40,344 nt of DNA from Pseudomonas brassicae. GTDB taxonomy: Bacteria > Pseudomonadota > Gammaproteobacteria > Pseudomonadales > Pseudomonadaceae. Shown here piece after piece: positions 1 through 8,325 of this stretch. Numbering within the stretch: the stretch's first letter is position 1; every line of letters begins with the position of its first letter. The notes beneath the pieces are model-generated. The model was not told where the DNA came from and made no database searches. It was given only the letters and a program-made list of their open reading frames with translations. The translations under genes were made by a program, and so were the position numbers. The stretch lies in NCBI RefSeq assembly GCF_010671725.1, contig NZ_JAAHBU010000122.1, forward strand, positions 1 to 40,344. The letters are read 5' to 3'.

Positions 1-699
1 CACCAGTACCCCACGGGCGTGACGCTGTCGCTGCAGCGCCGCCTGGAACTGATCGCCTGGGCCCGCGAGCGCAACGGCTGGATCATCGAGGACGACTACG
101 ACAGCCAGTTCCACTACGACGGCCTGCCCACTGCCTGCGTGCAGGGCCTGGACAACGCACAGCGCACGATCTACCTGGGCACCTTCAGCAAGTCGCTGTA
201 CCCCGGCCTGCGCATGGGCTTCATGGTGCTGCCGCCCGCGCTGGTCGCGCCGATGAGCCATGCACGCAGCATGCTTGACGGGCACACGCCACAGCTGGCC
301 CAACTGACCCTGGCGCGGTTCATCGAAGACGGTCACTTTGCCGCGCATATCCGCGCCATGCGCACGCTCTACGCGGTACGCCGCGAGGCCATGGCCGAGG
401 CCTTGCACCAGCACCTGGGCGGCATCGTCACAGCACAGCTGCCCCCGGGGGGCTTGCAGATGCTCTGTCGCCTGGCACCCGGCTGGTCGGAACTGGAGAC
501 CCTGCGCCAGGCTGCCCGCGTGGGTATCCAGTTGCCCGGGCTCAGCCGCCTGTACGCCAACCCGCCTGCCGAGGGCGGCTGGTTGCTGGGGTTTTCGGCA
601 TTGACCCCGCACGAGATCAAAAGCGCCGTGGTGCGCCTGGCCCAGGCCCTCTCGCCTGATGCGCGCAACGGTCTGGCGCAGACGGCGCAGGTGGACTGA
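1..699 (+). CDS. MocR/PdxR-family transcriptional regulator, C-terminal aminotransferase-like domain (5' end outside window)
   Basis: The reading frame is open from base 1, so the N-terminal GntR-type DNA-binding part lies upstream of the window. What is visible is the C-terminal half of a fold-type I PLP aminotransferase domain. It begins with HQYPTG, a signature of MocR regulators, followed by EDDYDSQF (the Asp-Tyr pair around the PLP ring) and GTFSKSLYPGLRMGF, whose Lys would form the Schiff base with PLP. In this family the domain senses PLP or an amino compound and controls the attached winged helix; it is not usually a metabolic enzyme. The BenE-type transporter gene starts 58 bp downstream on the same strand, so the two could be functionally linked. 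The ligand cannot be told from this fragment. Confidence 0.9.
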   Translation, partial: HQYPTGVTLSLQRRLELIAWARERNGWIIEDDYDSQFHYDGLPTACVQGLDNAQRTIYLGTFSKSLYPGLRMGFMVLPPALVAPMSHARSMLDGHTPQLAQLTLARFIEDGHFAAHIRAMRTLYAVRREAMAEALHQHLGGIVTAQLPPGGLQMLCRLAPGWSELETLRQAARVGIQLPGLSRLYANPPAEGGWLLGFSALTPHEIKSAVVRLAQALSPDARNGLAQTAQVD

Positions 700-757
700 T
701 CGGAGCGCCTGAGCAGGCCTAAGCTCGCAACCTGAGCCCACCTGCAAGGAATCGCCC

Positions 758-1999
758 GTGAATCCAAGCCCTGCCCGTCTGCACCTGCGCGACCTCGTCT
801 CACCCACCGTTGCCGCGCTGATCAGCGTCATCGTCAATTACGGCGGCACCTTCGTGCTGGTCTTCCAGGCCGCGCAACTGGCGCAATTGAGCGCCGCGCA
901 AACCGCCTCCTGGGTCTGGTCGGTGAGCATCGGCGTCGGCGTGACCGGGGCCTGGCTGAGCTATCGCTACCGTGCGCCGATCATCACCGCCTGGTCGACC
1001 CCGGGGGTGGCGTTCCTGGCCACCGTCATGCCGTTTACCCCGTACGGTGAGGTGATCGGTGCCTACATGGTGTGCGCGCTAGGCTTCATCGTGCTGGGGC
1101 TGTCGGGGGTGTTCGAGCGCCTGGTCAGGCTGATCCCGGCGGGGATCGCGGCGGGCCTGCTGGCCGGCATTCTGTTGCAGTTCGGCGTGAACGCCTTCGG
1201 CGGCGCCAGCGCCGACCCTGTGCTGGTGATCGTGCTGCTGCTCACCTATGCCGTGCTGCGTCGGTTCACCTCGCGCTTTGCGGTGGTCGGCGTGCTGCTG
1301 GTGGGGCTGGCGCTGTTGTTGGCCCAACAGCGCCTGGACCTGCAGGGGCTGCACCTGAGCGTGGCCGCACCGGTGTTCGAAATGCCGCGCTTCAGCCTTG
1401 GCGCCCTGCTCGGGGTAGCCCTGCCGCTGTTCATCATCACCCTTACCGGGCAGTACATGCCCGGCATGCTGGTACTGCGCAACGACGGCTTCAGCACCAG
1501 CGCCAACCCGATCATCGGCATCACCGGGCTGGGCTCGTTGCTGATGGCGCCGTTTGGCGCGCATGCGTTCAACGTCGCGGCGATCACGGCCGCCATCTGC
1601 ACCGGCAAGGATGCCCACCCCGACCCGTCCAGGCGCTACATCGCCGGCATTGCCTGCGGCGTGTTCTACGTCACCGTGGGTGTGTTCGGGGTCACCCTGG
1701 CCAGCCTGTTCACGATCCTGCCGCGCAGCTTCGTCACCACCCTGGCGGGGCTGGCCCTGCTGGGGGCGATTGGCGGCAGCCTGGCCAACGCCATGGCCGA
1801 TGCGCGCACCCGCGAAACTGCACTGATCACCTTTCTGGCCACCGCCGCCAACGTCACCCTGCTGGGTATTGGCGGCGCATTCTGGGGGCTGCTGGCCGGC
1901 CTGCTGGTGCATGCGCTGATGCACGCCGGGCGGCCGCTCAGCCCTGCCGAGGTACGACGGGATTGCTCCACTGGCGCAGATGCCGGTGCAAAACCTTGA
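758..1999 (+). CDS. benE: BenE-family (benzoate/H+ symporter-like) membrane transporter
   Basis: The 413-residue protein is strongly hydrophobic, with about 11-12 membrane segments, which is the normal size and layout of BenE transporters. Conserved stretches include NYGGTFVLVFQAA near residue 30, TAWSTPGVAFLAT near residue 80 and a FGAHAFNVAAITAAICTG segment in the second half. GTG at 758 is chosen because an AAGGA ribosome site lies about 8 bases upstream and the protein then begins just before the first helix. Family members move benzoate or related aromatics with protons across the inner membrane. No ben or cat catabolic genes are in the window, so the substrate is open. It follows the MocR regulator closely and may be controlled by it. 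Confidence 0.85.
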   Translation: MNPSPARLHLRDLVSPTVAALISVIVNYGGTFVLVFQAAQLAQLSAAQTASWVWSVSIGVGVTGAWLSYRYRAPIITAWSTPGVAFLATVMPFTPYGEVIGAYMVCALGFIVLGLSGVFERLVRLIPAGIAAGLLAGILLQFGVNAFGGASADPVLVIVLLLTYAVLRRFTSRFAVVGVLLVGLALLLAQQRLDLQGLHLSVAAPVFEMPRFSLGALLGVALPLFIITLTGQYMPGMLVLRNDGFSTSANPIIGITGLGSLLMAPFGAHAFNVAAITAAICTGKDAHPDPSRRYIAGIACGVFYVTVGVFGVTLASLFTILPRSFVTTLAGLALLGAIGGSLANAMADARTRETALITFLATAANVTLLGIGGAFWGLLAGLLVHALMHAGRPLSPAEVRRDCSTGADAGAKP

Positions 2000-2132
2000 C
2001 CATTACTGCACGGCACTGAACCGAGCGATCCCCCCTGCAACCTGATACTTGTAGCAGTAGACCGAAAACACGCCGTTCTGCCTAATAAGGTTGGCACCAA
2101 CGCCGTCCTAGATAGCAAACGGGAGAAACACC

Positions 2133-2423
2133 ATGCCAAAGGAAATTTACCTCGATTTTGTAGCAGCCGACGGTTGTAGCGACACTCAGGTAAGGGTTAA
2201 AGGTCGAGGCGAACCCAACCGTGAACTTCTTGTCTGTTTCACCGATGGCACTCAAATGGCGCGATGCAAAACGAATGCGACTGGCTGGTTTGACGTGTTG
2301 TGCGCACCAGGCCACGTGCATGGTTTCTTTGTCGCACGACACTTTGAAACTAATGGCACGATGGGCGACAACAAGGGCTGGTCAAATGCCATGATGAATC
2401 CGTTCTCTCCTAACTTCAGATGA
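2133..2423 (+). CDS. small protein of unknown function, possible single Ig-like beta domain
   Basis: This 96-residue reading frame starts at ATG with a GGGAGA ribosome site 7-10 bases upstream and is followed 44 bp later by the convergent ABC gene. I do not recognise the family. There is no signal peptide or membrane segment, and there are four cysteines. The middle part, VRVKGRGEPN...DGTQMARCKTNATGWFDV, has the rhythm of bacterial Ig-like or carboxypeptidase-regulatory domains (V-x-G-x-GEP, DGT, T-x-x-GWF), suggesting a small beta sandwich; this is inference from pattern only. Base composition is close to half G+C, clearly lower than the neighbouring genes, and synonymous codon use looks different, hinting at later acquisition. 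Confidence 0.6.
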   Translation: MPKEIYLDFVAADGCSDTQVRVKGRGEPNRELLVCFTDGTQMARCKTNATGWFDVLCAPGHVHGFFVARHFETNGTMGDNKGWSNAMMNPFSPNFR

Positions 2424-2443
2424 TTCTGCGTGCAAGACGCTGC

Positions 2444-2466
2444 GGGCGGCTTGATGTGCGCCGCCC
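2444..2466. terminator. GC-rich hairpin between convergent genes
   Basis: GGGCGGC (2444-2450) pairs with GCCGCCC (2460-2466) across a 9-base loop. It sits between the small protein ending at 2423 and the ABC ATPase remnant ending at 2468 on the other strand. There is no run of T, so it is at best a weak terminator. Confidence 0.3.
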
Positions 2467-2467
2467 C

Positions 2468-4270
2468 TCAGCCCAGCCGTGGCGAGTGCGCCAGCAGGCC
2501 CTGGGTATACGCGGCCTGCGGCCGATCCAGCACATCCGACGCCGCCCCCCTGCTCGACAATCCGCCCTTCCTCGACCACCAGCACGCGGTCGGCGATCGC
2601 ACGCACCACCCCCAGGTCGTGGGTCACGAACAGCAGCGTCATGCCGTCGCCCTGCAGTTGCTTGAGCAATGCCAGGATCGCCGCCTGCACCGACACGTCC
2701 AGCGCCGAGGTGACCTCGTCGCAGATCAGTACCGTGGGCTCGCACACCAGCGCGCGGGCAATCGCCACGCGCTGGCGCTCGCCGCCCGAGAGGTGATGCG
2801 GGTACTTGCGCGCGGTATCTGGCCCCAGCGCCACGCGTGCCAGGGCGGCGTCGATGCGCGCACGGCAGGCCGCGCCCTTGAGGCCAAAGAAGTGTTCGAG
2901 CGGTGCCTGCAGGCACTGCGCAACGGTCTGGCGCGGGTTGAGTGCGCGGTACGGGTTCTGGAAGATGTACTGGATACGCTGGCGTGAGGCGGCCGGACGC
3001 TGCCGCGCCAGCAGGCTCAGCGGTTGCCCGTCGAACTGCAGCGAGGCTTGCGCGGTGTCACCCAGGCCGGCCAGGGTGCGCGCCAGGCTGGTCTTGCCCG
3101 AACCCGACTCCCCACCACCGCCAGGCACTCGCCCTTGTACAGGTCCAGCGACAGTTCGAAGAGCACCTGGCGGTCGTAGCTGAGGTTGAGCTCGCGCAGG
3201 CTCAGCAACGGTGTGTCGTTGCTCGCCAGCAGTGTTGCCGGCGTGGCCATGGCCGTCAGTTGCGGGTGCAGACACGCAACCTGCTGTGTGCTGTGCAGTG
3301 CCTTGAGTAGCGGTTCGTGCTGAGTGCACGCGGCGCTGCGGCGGGGGCAACGCGGGGAAAAGGCGCAGCCCTGCGGGCGTTGACCGGGCGCCGGGGCGTG
3401 GCCGGCAATCGCCTGCAACGGGCGCTGGCGCGCCACATCCGGGATCGCTGCCAGCAGGCCCAGTGTGTAGGGTGGCCGGGCCGGCGAACAGGCGTTCACC
3501 GCGGCGCCACCTCGACGATGCGCACCCGCGTACATCACCATCACGCGGTCGACCAGGTCCTTGATCACCGCCAGGTCGTGAGACACGTACACCGCCGCCA
3601 CGCCCTGCTCCTTGCACAGCCTGCGCAGGGTTTGCAGGATATGCGCCTGGGTGCCGACGTCGAGCGCGGTAGTCGGTTCGTCGAGCACGATCAACTGCGG
3701 GCGCAACACGAAGGCCAGCGCCAGCATCACCCGCTGCTGCTGGCCGCCCGAGAGCTGGTGGGGGAAGCGCTTGAGAAACGCGCTGTCGCCCGGCAGGCCG
3801 ACATCGGCCAAGGTCTGGCGCAGGCGCTCGGCCTGCGCTGCGCGAGACAGCTGGGGCTCATGGGCAAGCAGGGTTTCGCGCAGCAGGTTGCCGATGCGCA
3901 GGGCGGGGTTGAGGGCCATCGCCGGGTCCTGGGCGACGTAGCCGATCAGGCCGCCACGGGCGCGGCGCAGGGCGTCGCCCTGCAGGTCAAGCAGTGCCAC
4001 CGGGCCAATGTCGATGCGCCCGCCGGCAATCTGCGCACCACGCCGGGCATGGGCCAGCAGCGCGGTGGCGAGGGTGGTCTTGCCCGAGCCCGACTCGCCC
4101 ACCAGGCCGAGGATTTCGCCGGGGGCCAGGCTGAAGTGGATGTGGTCGATGATGTCGGCGCCGCTGGCGAGTTCGACCCGCAGCTGCTCGACCCGCAGGC
4201 CGGCCCCTTCGCTGGCAAGCCAGCGAAGCTTTTGAAGCAGGCTGCTGCTGGAGCAGCAGGCATTCCACAC
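2468..4270 (-). pseudogene. fused double-ATPase of a peptide/nickel-type ABC importer, frameshifted and missing its normal start
   Basis: Two complete ABC ATPase domains follow each other, as in DppD-DppF fusions. The first has [24 protein letters not shown] and YVSHD, and carries the oligopeptide-ATPase tail with GCAFSPRCP. The second has GESGSGKTS, LSGGERQR, VLICDE and FVTHD. The frame is lost at the second Walker A, where a run of four C (3110-3113) should be five, and again at six C (2545-2550) near the end; restoring it gives an ending LLAHSPRLG and a stop at 2468. At about 3475-3530 the expected residues (RIVEVAPR, ERLFAGPA) lie scattered over three frames, implying further compensating indels. 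The 5' end runs into a REP-like palindrome instead of a normal start codon with ribosome site. No permease or binding-protein gene is present. The frame opens at 4270, but the recognisable domain begins near 4197. Confidence 0.85.
4198..4228. repeat. REP-like palindrome at the 5' end of the ABC ATPase remnant
   Basis: CTTCGCTGGC (4207-4216) and GCCAGCGAAG (4219-4228) form a perfect 10-bp stem with a two-base loop, preceded by GGCCGGCCCC. This matches the style of Pseudomonas REP elements (GCCGGC followed by a TTCGC-stem). REPs normally lie between genes; here it occupies the place where the ATPase start would be, so the gene appears to have been cut by a deletion or insertion ending at the REP. 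Confidence 0.6.
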
Positions 4271-4343
4271 CCCCCTGATGAATAACGCGCAACGCCTGTC
4301 CTGAAATCAGTAAATATTCATATAAATCAACACATTGAAAACA

Positions 4344-4359
4344 TGGCACAAACCCTGCT
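4344..4359 (+). promoter_or_regulatory. sigma-54 (RpoN) -24/-12 promoter
   Basis: TGGCACAAACCCTGCT fits the RpoN consensus TGGCAC-N5-TTGCW. GG and GC are exactly ten bases apart, and the only clear deviation is C for T at the start of the -12 element. It lies 40-55 bases before the ATG of the first TonB receptor (4399), directly after an AT-rich stretch (4305-4340) suited to activator looping. Sigma-54 control implies an enhancer-binding activator, as in nitrogen- or sulfur-source genes; no such regulator is in the window. Confidence 0.6.
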
Positions 4360-4398
4360 CTAGCTCTCCTATCTGCAACGCTCGGGGAGCCACACACC

Positions 4399-6137
4399 AT
4401 GCATCAGCATCATCCCATCGCCAGGGGCATCGGCCTCGGCCTGCTGCTGGCAGGCACCACCGCCCACGCCGACGACACCACGCCGGCACTCAAGACCGTC
4501 ACGGTCACCGCACAACACCGCGAAGAATCCCTTCAGCAAGTGCCAGTGGCCGTCAGCGCCGTACAAGGCACCAGCATCACCGCCGATGGCGTACGCGCCA
4601 TGGGCGATATCACCACGTTCATCCCCAATGCCGCGGCCAAGAACCCGGACGGCGACGGCCGCCCACGCTGGTATATCCGCGGCCTGGGCACTGGCGACAC
4701 CGGCGCCGCCACCGTGTACCCGGTAGGCATCTATGCCGACGATGTCTACCTCAATGCGCCCGTCGCCGGCGGCGGCACGCTGGTGGACGAGCGCCTGGCC
4801 GGCCGGGTGTCGCTGTACTCCGAAGAACGCGACGGCTTCACCCACAACCTGACCAACGACCAGACCTACAGCGACGTCAACAAGAAGGCGGTGCGCGTGC
4901 AGTTCCTGGCCAAGCTCAACCCCGACCTCGCAGCGCTGTGGAAGCTCCACGGCCGCCAGTTCAAGGGCGACGGCAGCAGCGGCTCGCTGCCCCTGGGCAC
5001 CTACTACAACGTCGGCTACTAGCGCCCCGAAGGCCGACGCATCGAGCTGAACGTGGATGAAAACGCCAAGCTCGACCACGACGGCACCTCGCTGACCCTG
5101 AACGGGGACATCGGCGACTACACCCTGACCTTGATCAGCGCCTACGACTACATCCGCCAGCAGTCGGTCAGCGACGCCGACTACACCCCGTTTGAGGTCA
5201 ACGGCGCCAGCCACACCGACAACCGCTACGACCAGTACTCGCAAGAGTTGCGCCTGGCCTCACCGCAACAGGAAACCCTGCGCTGGATGCTCGGCAGCCA
5301 CTACTTCCACGAGACTCTGGACAGCAGCGACCGACGCCTCGTGACGCCCGGCCCGACGCCCAACGGCACCGGCTCCAACCAGATCGGCGGGGTCGACCTG
5401 AGCGACCTGGGCTATACCCACAAGACCGACAGCTACGCGCTGTTCGGCAACCTGGCGGTGGATGTGACCGACGACTTCACGGTCACCGGCGGGCTGCGCT
5501 GGACCACCGAGAAGAAAACCATCGACCTGGGCCTGGCCCAACTCACCCGCACCAGTGCCAATGGCCCACTCGTGCCCCTGGGCGCTGCAGGCAGCAACGG
5601 CAGCCGCGACAAGAGCAAGCGCTGGGACGCCTGGACCTACGATGTCACCCCCGAGTACCGCATCAACGACAACCTGCGGGTGTTCTTCCGGTATGCCCAT
5701 GGCTTTCGCTCGGGCGGTTTCAATACCGGGCTGTCGAGCAACCTGGCGCAGTTGACCACGGTTGACCCGGAACAACTGGACGCCTATGAACTGGGGCTGA
5801 AGTCGGAGTGGCTCGACCACCGCCTGACCGTCAACGCCAACCTGTTCTACTACGACTACCAGGACATCCAGGTCAACCTGCTGACGGTCAACAGTGGCGT
5901 GCTCACCACCGCGCTGACCAACGGCGCCAAGGTCAAGGGGGCGGAGCTGGAAATCGAGGGCCAGCCCACCGACAACCTGCACCTGCGCGCCGCCGTGTCG
6001 TTCCTCGACACCGAATACACCGATTTCAAGAACACCAACCCCACCACCGGCGCCGTCACGGCCGACTACAGCGCCAACAGCTTCGTGCGCTCGCCGCGCA
6101 ATGTGGTGTCGCTGGGGGCCGACTACACCATCGCGCT
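4399..6137 (+). pseudogene. TonB-dependent receptor 1, remnant (plug deletion, in-frame TAG, C-terminus lost by fusion)
   Basis: From ATG 4399 there is a signal peptide ending near AHA, a TonB-box-like KTVTVTAQ and a plug domain. The plug runs to DDVYLNAPVAGGG and then jumps to TLVDERLAGRVSLYSEERDG, omitting the conserved ERVEVLRGPQGTLFG-type segment, an in-frame loss I estimate at some 45-55 residues. TAG at 5020-5022 interrupts the frame between NVGY and RPEGRR; the same frame then continues through barrel strands (YELGLKSEW, AELEIEG) to GADYTIAL near 6137. There it runs directly into the signal peptide of a second receptor, so the last barrel strands are missing. Intact relatives import siderophores, cobalamin or other scarce solutes through the outer membrane. 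With plug and barrel both damaged, function is very unlikely. Confidence 0.85.
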
Positions 6138-8193
6138 GGTCATCGGCAGCCTTGCCGTGCCCGTTGTTCACGCCCAGAACGGCCCGAGCGCCGACGACAA
6201 GCTCGACACCGTGGTGGTGGTCGGCACGCGCCGCAGCGATGTGACCGCCCTGGAAAGTGCCGCGCCGGTAGATGTACTCAGCGCCGAGAAGCTCCAGGAC
6301 ACCGGGGCCACCGACCTGTCCGGTGCGCTGACCGCGCTGTCGCCCTCATTCAGCTTCCCGCAGTCGCCCCAGGGCGCCTTCGCCGGCTCCATCGCTCAAG
6401 GCGCCTCGCTGCGCGGGCTGGCGTCCGACCAGGTGCTGGTGCTGGTCAACGGCAAGCGCCGCCACACCAGCGCCAACGTCACCCGCCAGGGCCTGGCCAA
6501 CGGCCGTGGCGCGGCAGCGGTAGACCTCAGCCTGATCCCGCTGAGCGCGGTGTCGCGGGTGGAGATCCTGCGTGATGGCGCCGCGGCCCAGTACGGCTCG
6601 GACGCGATTGCCGGGGTGATCAACATCGTGCTCAAGGAGAACGACAACGGCGGCAACCTGGGCTATCGCTTCGGTGGCTACGACAAGGGCGACGGCCTGC
6701 AGCGCAAGCTCAGCGGCTGGAAGGGGCTGGCGCTGGGGCTCGGGCAACGTGTCCGACCAGTACAACCTGGTGGCCAACAGCGAGGTCGGCCTGGCCGACG
6801 GCTTCACCGCCTACGGCTTTGCCACCTATGCACACAAGAACACCGACGCCGAAGGCTTCTTCGACCCGCCCACCACGCTGATCCGCAACTACGGCAGCGA
6901 CGCGCTGCAGCGCTACCCCGACGGGCGCCTGCCGATCACTCGCTACAACCTTCAGGACTATGCCCTGACCGGCGGGGTGCGCTACGAGGACGACACCCTG
7001 GGCACGTTCGACCTCGCCGCCAACTATGGCAACGACACACTCAAGTCCACCGACCGCAACGCCATCAACCCGAGTTGGGGCGACGCCCGATCCCCGGCTA
7101 CTACTCGGGCATCACCAACGTTGATGCCGCCTCGCTGGAACACAAGGTGTTCGGCGCCTATGTCGACCTGGAAGGCCAACTGACCGAAAAATTCCAGGCC
7201 GGTGTGGCGGTACGCTCCGAGCATTACTCGGACTTCGGCGATACCACCAACGGCAAGCTCTCGCTGCGCTATGACTTCACCCCGCAGATTGCCGCACGCG
7301 GCAGTATCAGCAGCGGCTACCGCGCACCCTCGCTGGTGCAGAGCGGGCTGTCGTCGTTCAGCGTGCAGGTGGTGGAGCAACCGCCGGGCAGCGGCAACTG
7401 GGTCGAGGTGCAGCAACGCACCCTGCGCGCCGACAGCCCGGAAGCGGCCCTGCTGGGCGGGCGCGCGCTCAAGCCTGAGGAATCGACCAACTACTCGCTG
7501 GGCCTGGTGTGGCGCCCCCTGGCCAACGCCTCGGTGACGCTCGACGCCTACCGCATCGACATCGACAACCGCATCACCCTGTCCGACCAGCTGCCCGCCG
7601 GTGTGGTGGGGCCGATTTTCGCCGGCACGCCGTACGCCAACATCCAGAGCGCGGCCTTCTATACCAACATCGCCGACACCCGCACCGAGGGCGTCGAACT
7701 GGCCGGCCAGTACCAGTGGGACCTGCAGCAGTTCGGCCGGCTCGACCTGAGCGCCGGGTTCGCCAAGACCCGCACACGCATCACCGAACTGCGCGATGCG
7801 GGCGGCATCGCCGGCGAGCAGATCGTCGGGCGCGCGACCCAGGGCCTGATTGAGCACGGTACCCCCGACAGCAAGCTGACCCTCAGCGCCCACTGGCTGT
7901 ACCAGAACTGGGGCGTCACCCTGACCCAGCGCCGTTACGGCGAATGGCAGAGCCTGAACGCGAGCAACCCGGACCTGGACCAGACCTTCAGCGCGCAATG
8001 GGTCACCGACCTGGACCTGAGCTACCGCTTCGACCAGGGCCTGAAACTGTCGGTGGGGGCGATCAACCTGTTCGACAGCCACCCCGACACACTCGACGGG
8101 CAAACCCTGTACGGCGTGCAGAAATACTCGATCACTTCGCCGGAGGGCGCCCAGGGTGCGTTCTATTACACCAGCCTGAGTTACGATTTCTGA
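6138..8193 (+). pseudogene. TonB-dependent receptor 2, remnant (lost start, two frame changes)
   Basis: The part after the fusion begins inside a signal peptide (VIGSLAVPVVHAQ), so its own start codon is gone. A TonB-box-like DTVVVVGTR and a complete plug follow, including VSRVEILRDGAAAQYGSDAI. The frame shifts by one near 6745, continues as NVSDQYNLVANSEVGLADG up to NPSWGDAR, and returns to the first frame near 7092. The remaining barrel is intact up to the terminal strand ending SLSYDF. At both breakpoints some barrel sequence usual in this family seems absent, so these may be small deletions rather than single-base slips; the second could be one missing G in a CCCCGG run. The plug is of the type seen in Xanthomonas/Pseudomonas receptors for plant-derived or sulfur compounds, but the substrate is unknown. 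Confidence 0.8.
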
Positions 8194-8255
8194 GGCCAGG
8201 CCCTGCCGAAGGTTGCCGCAGATCAATCTTTTGCAGAATAGATGGCACTTTGCCC

Positions 8256-8282
8256 TCAAGTCCCGCAGCACACGCCCGATAC
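8256..8282 (+). promoter_or_regulatory. sigma-28 (FliA) promoter of the chemoreceptor gene
   Basis: TCAA (8256-8259), fifteen bases, then CCCGATAC (8275-8282) closely matches the flagellar sigma consensus TAAA-N15-GCCGATAA. Transcription would start near 8289, about 37 bases before the ATG at 8326. Coupling of a chemoreceptor to FliA is the usual arrangement. Confidence 0.7.
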
Positions 8283-8293
8283 TGATGCTGGAA

Positions 8294-8306
8294 GGAACCA
8301 GGTTCC
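8294..8306. promoter_or_regulatory. short perfect palindrome at the chemoreceptor transcription start
   Basis: GGAACC-A-GGTTCC lies just downstream of the predicted sigma-28 start site, before the ribosome site TAGGAG. It could be an operator or a small leader hairpin; nothing further supports either role. Confidence 0.3.
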
Positions 8307-8325
8307 ACTCACATTAGGAGCGTTC

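Noticed and set aside
5053..6745. A novel double-plug TonB receptor
   Set aside because: Although the frame is open across two receptors, the second part starts in the middle of a signal peptide and both parts carry further damage. A deletion fusion explains it better than a designed two-domain protein.
8242..8325. Earlier ATG for the chemoreceptor (28 extra residues)
   Set aside because: The sigma-28 promoter lies inside this stretch and the ATG at 8326 has a far better ribosome site.
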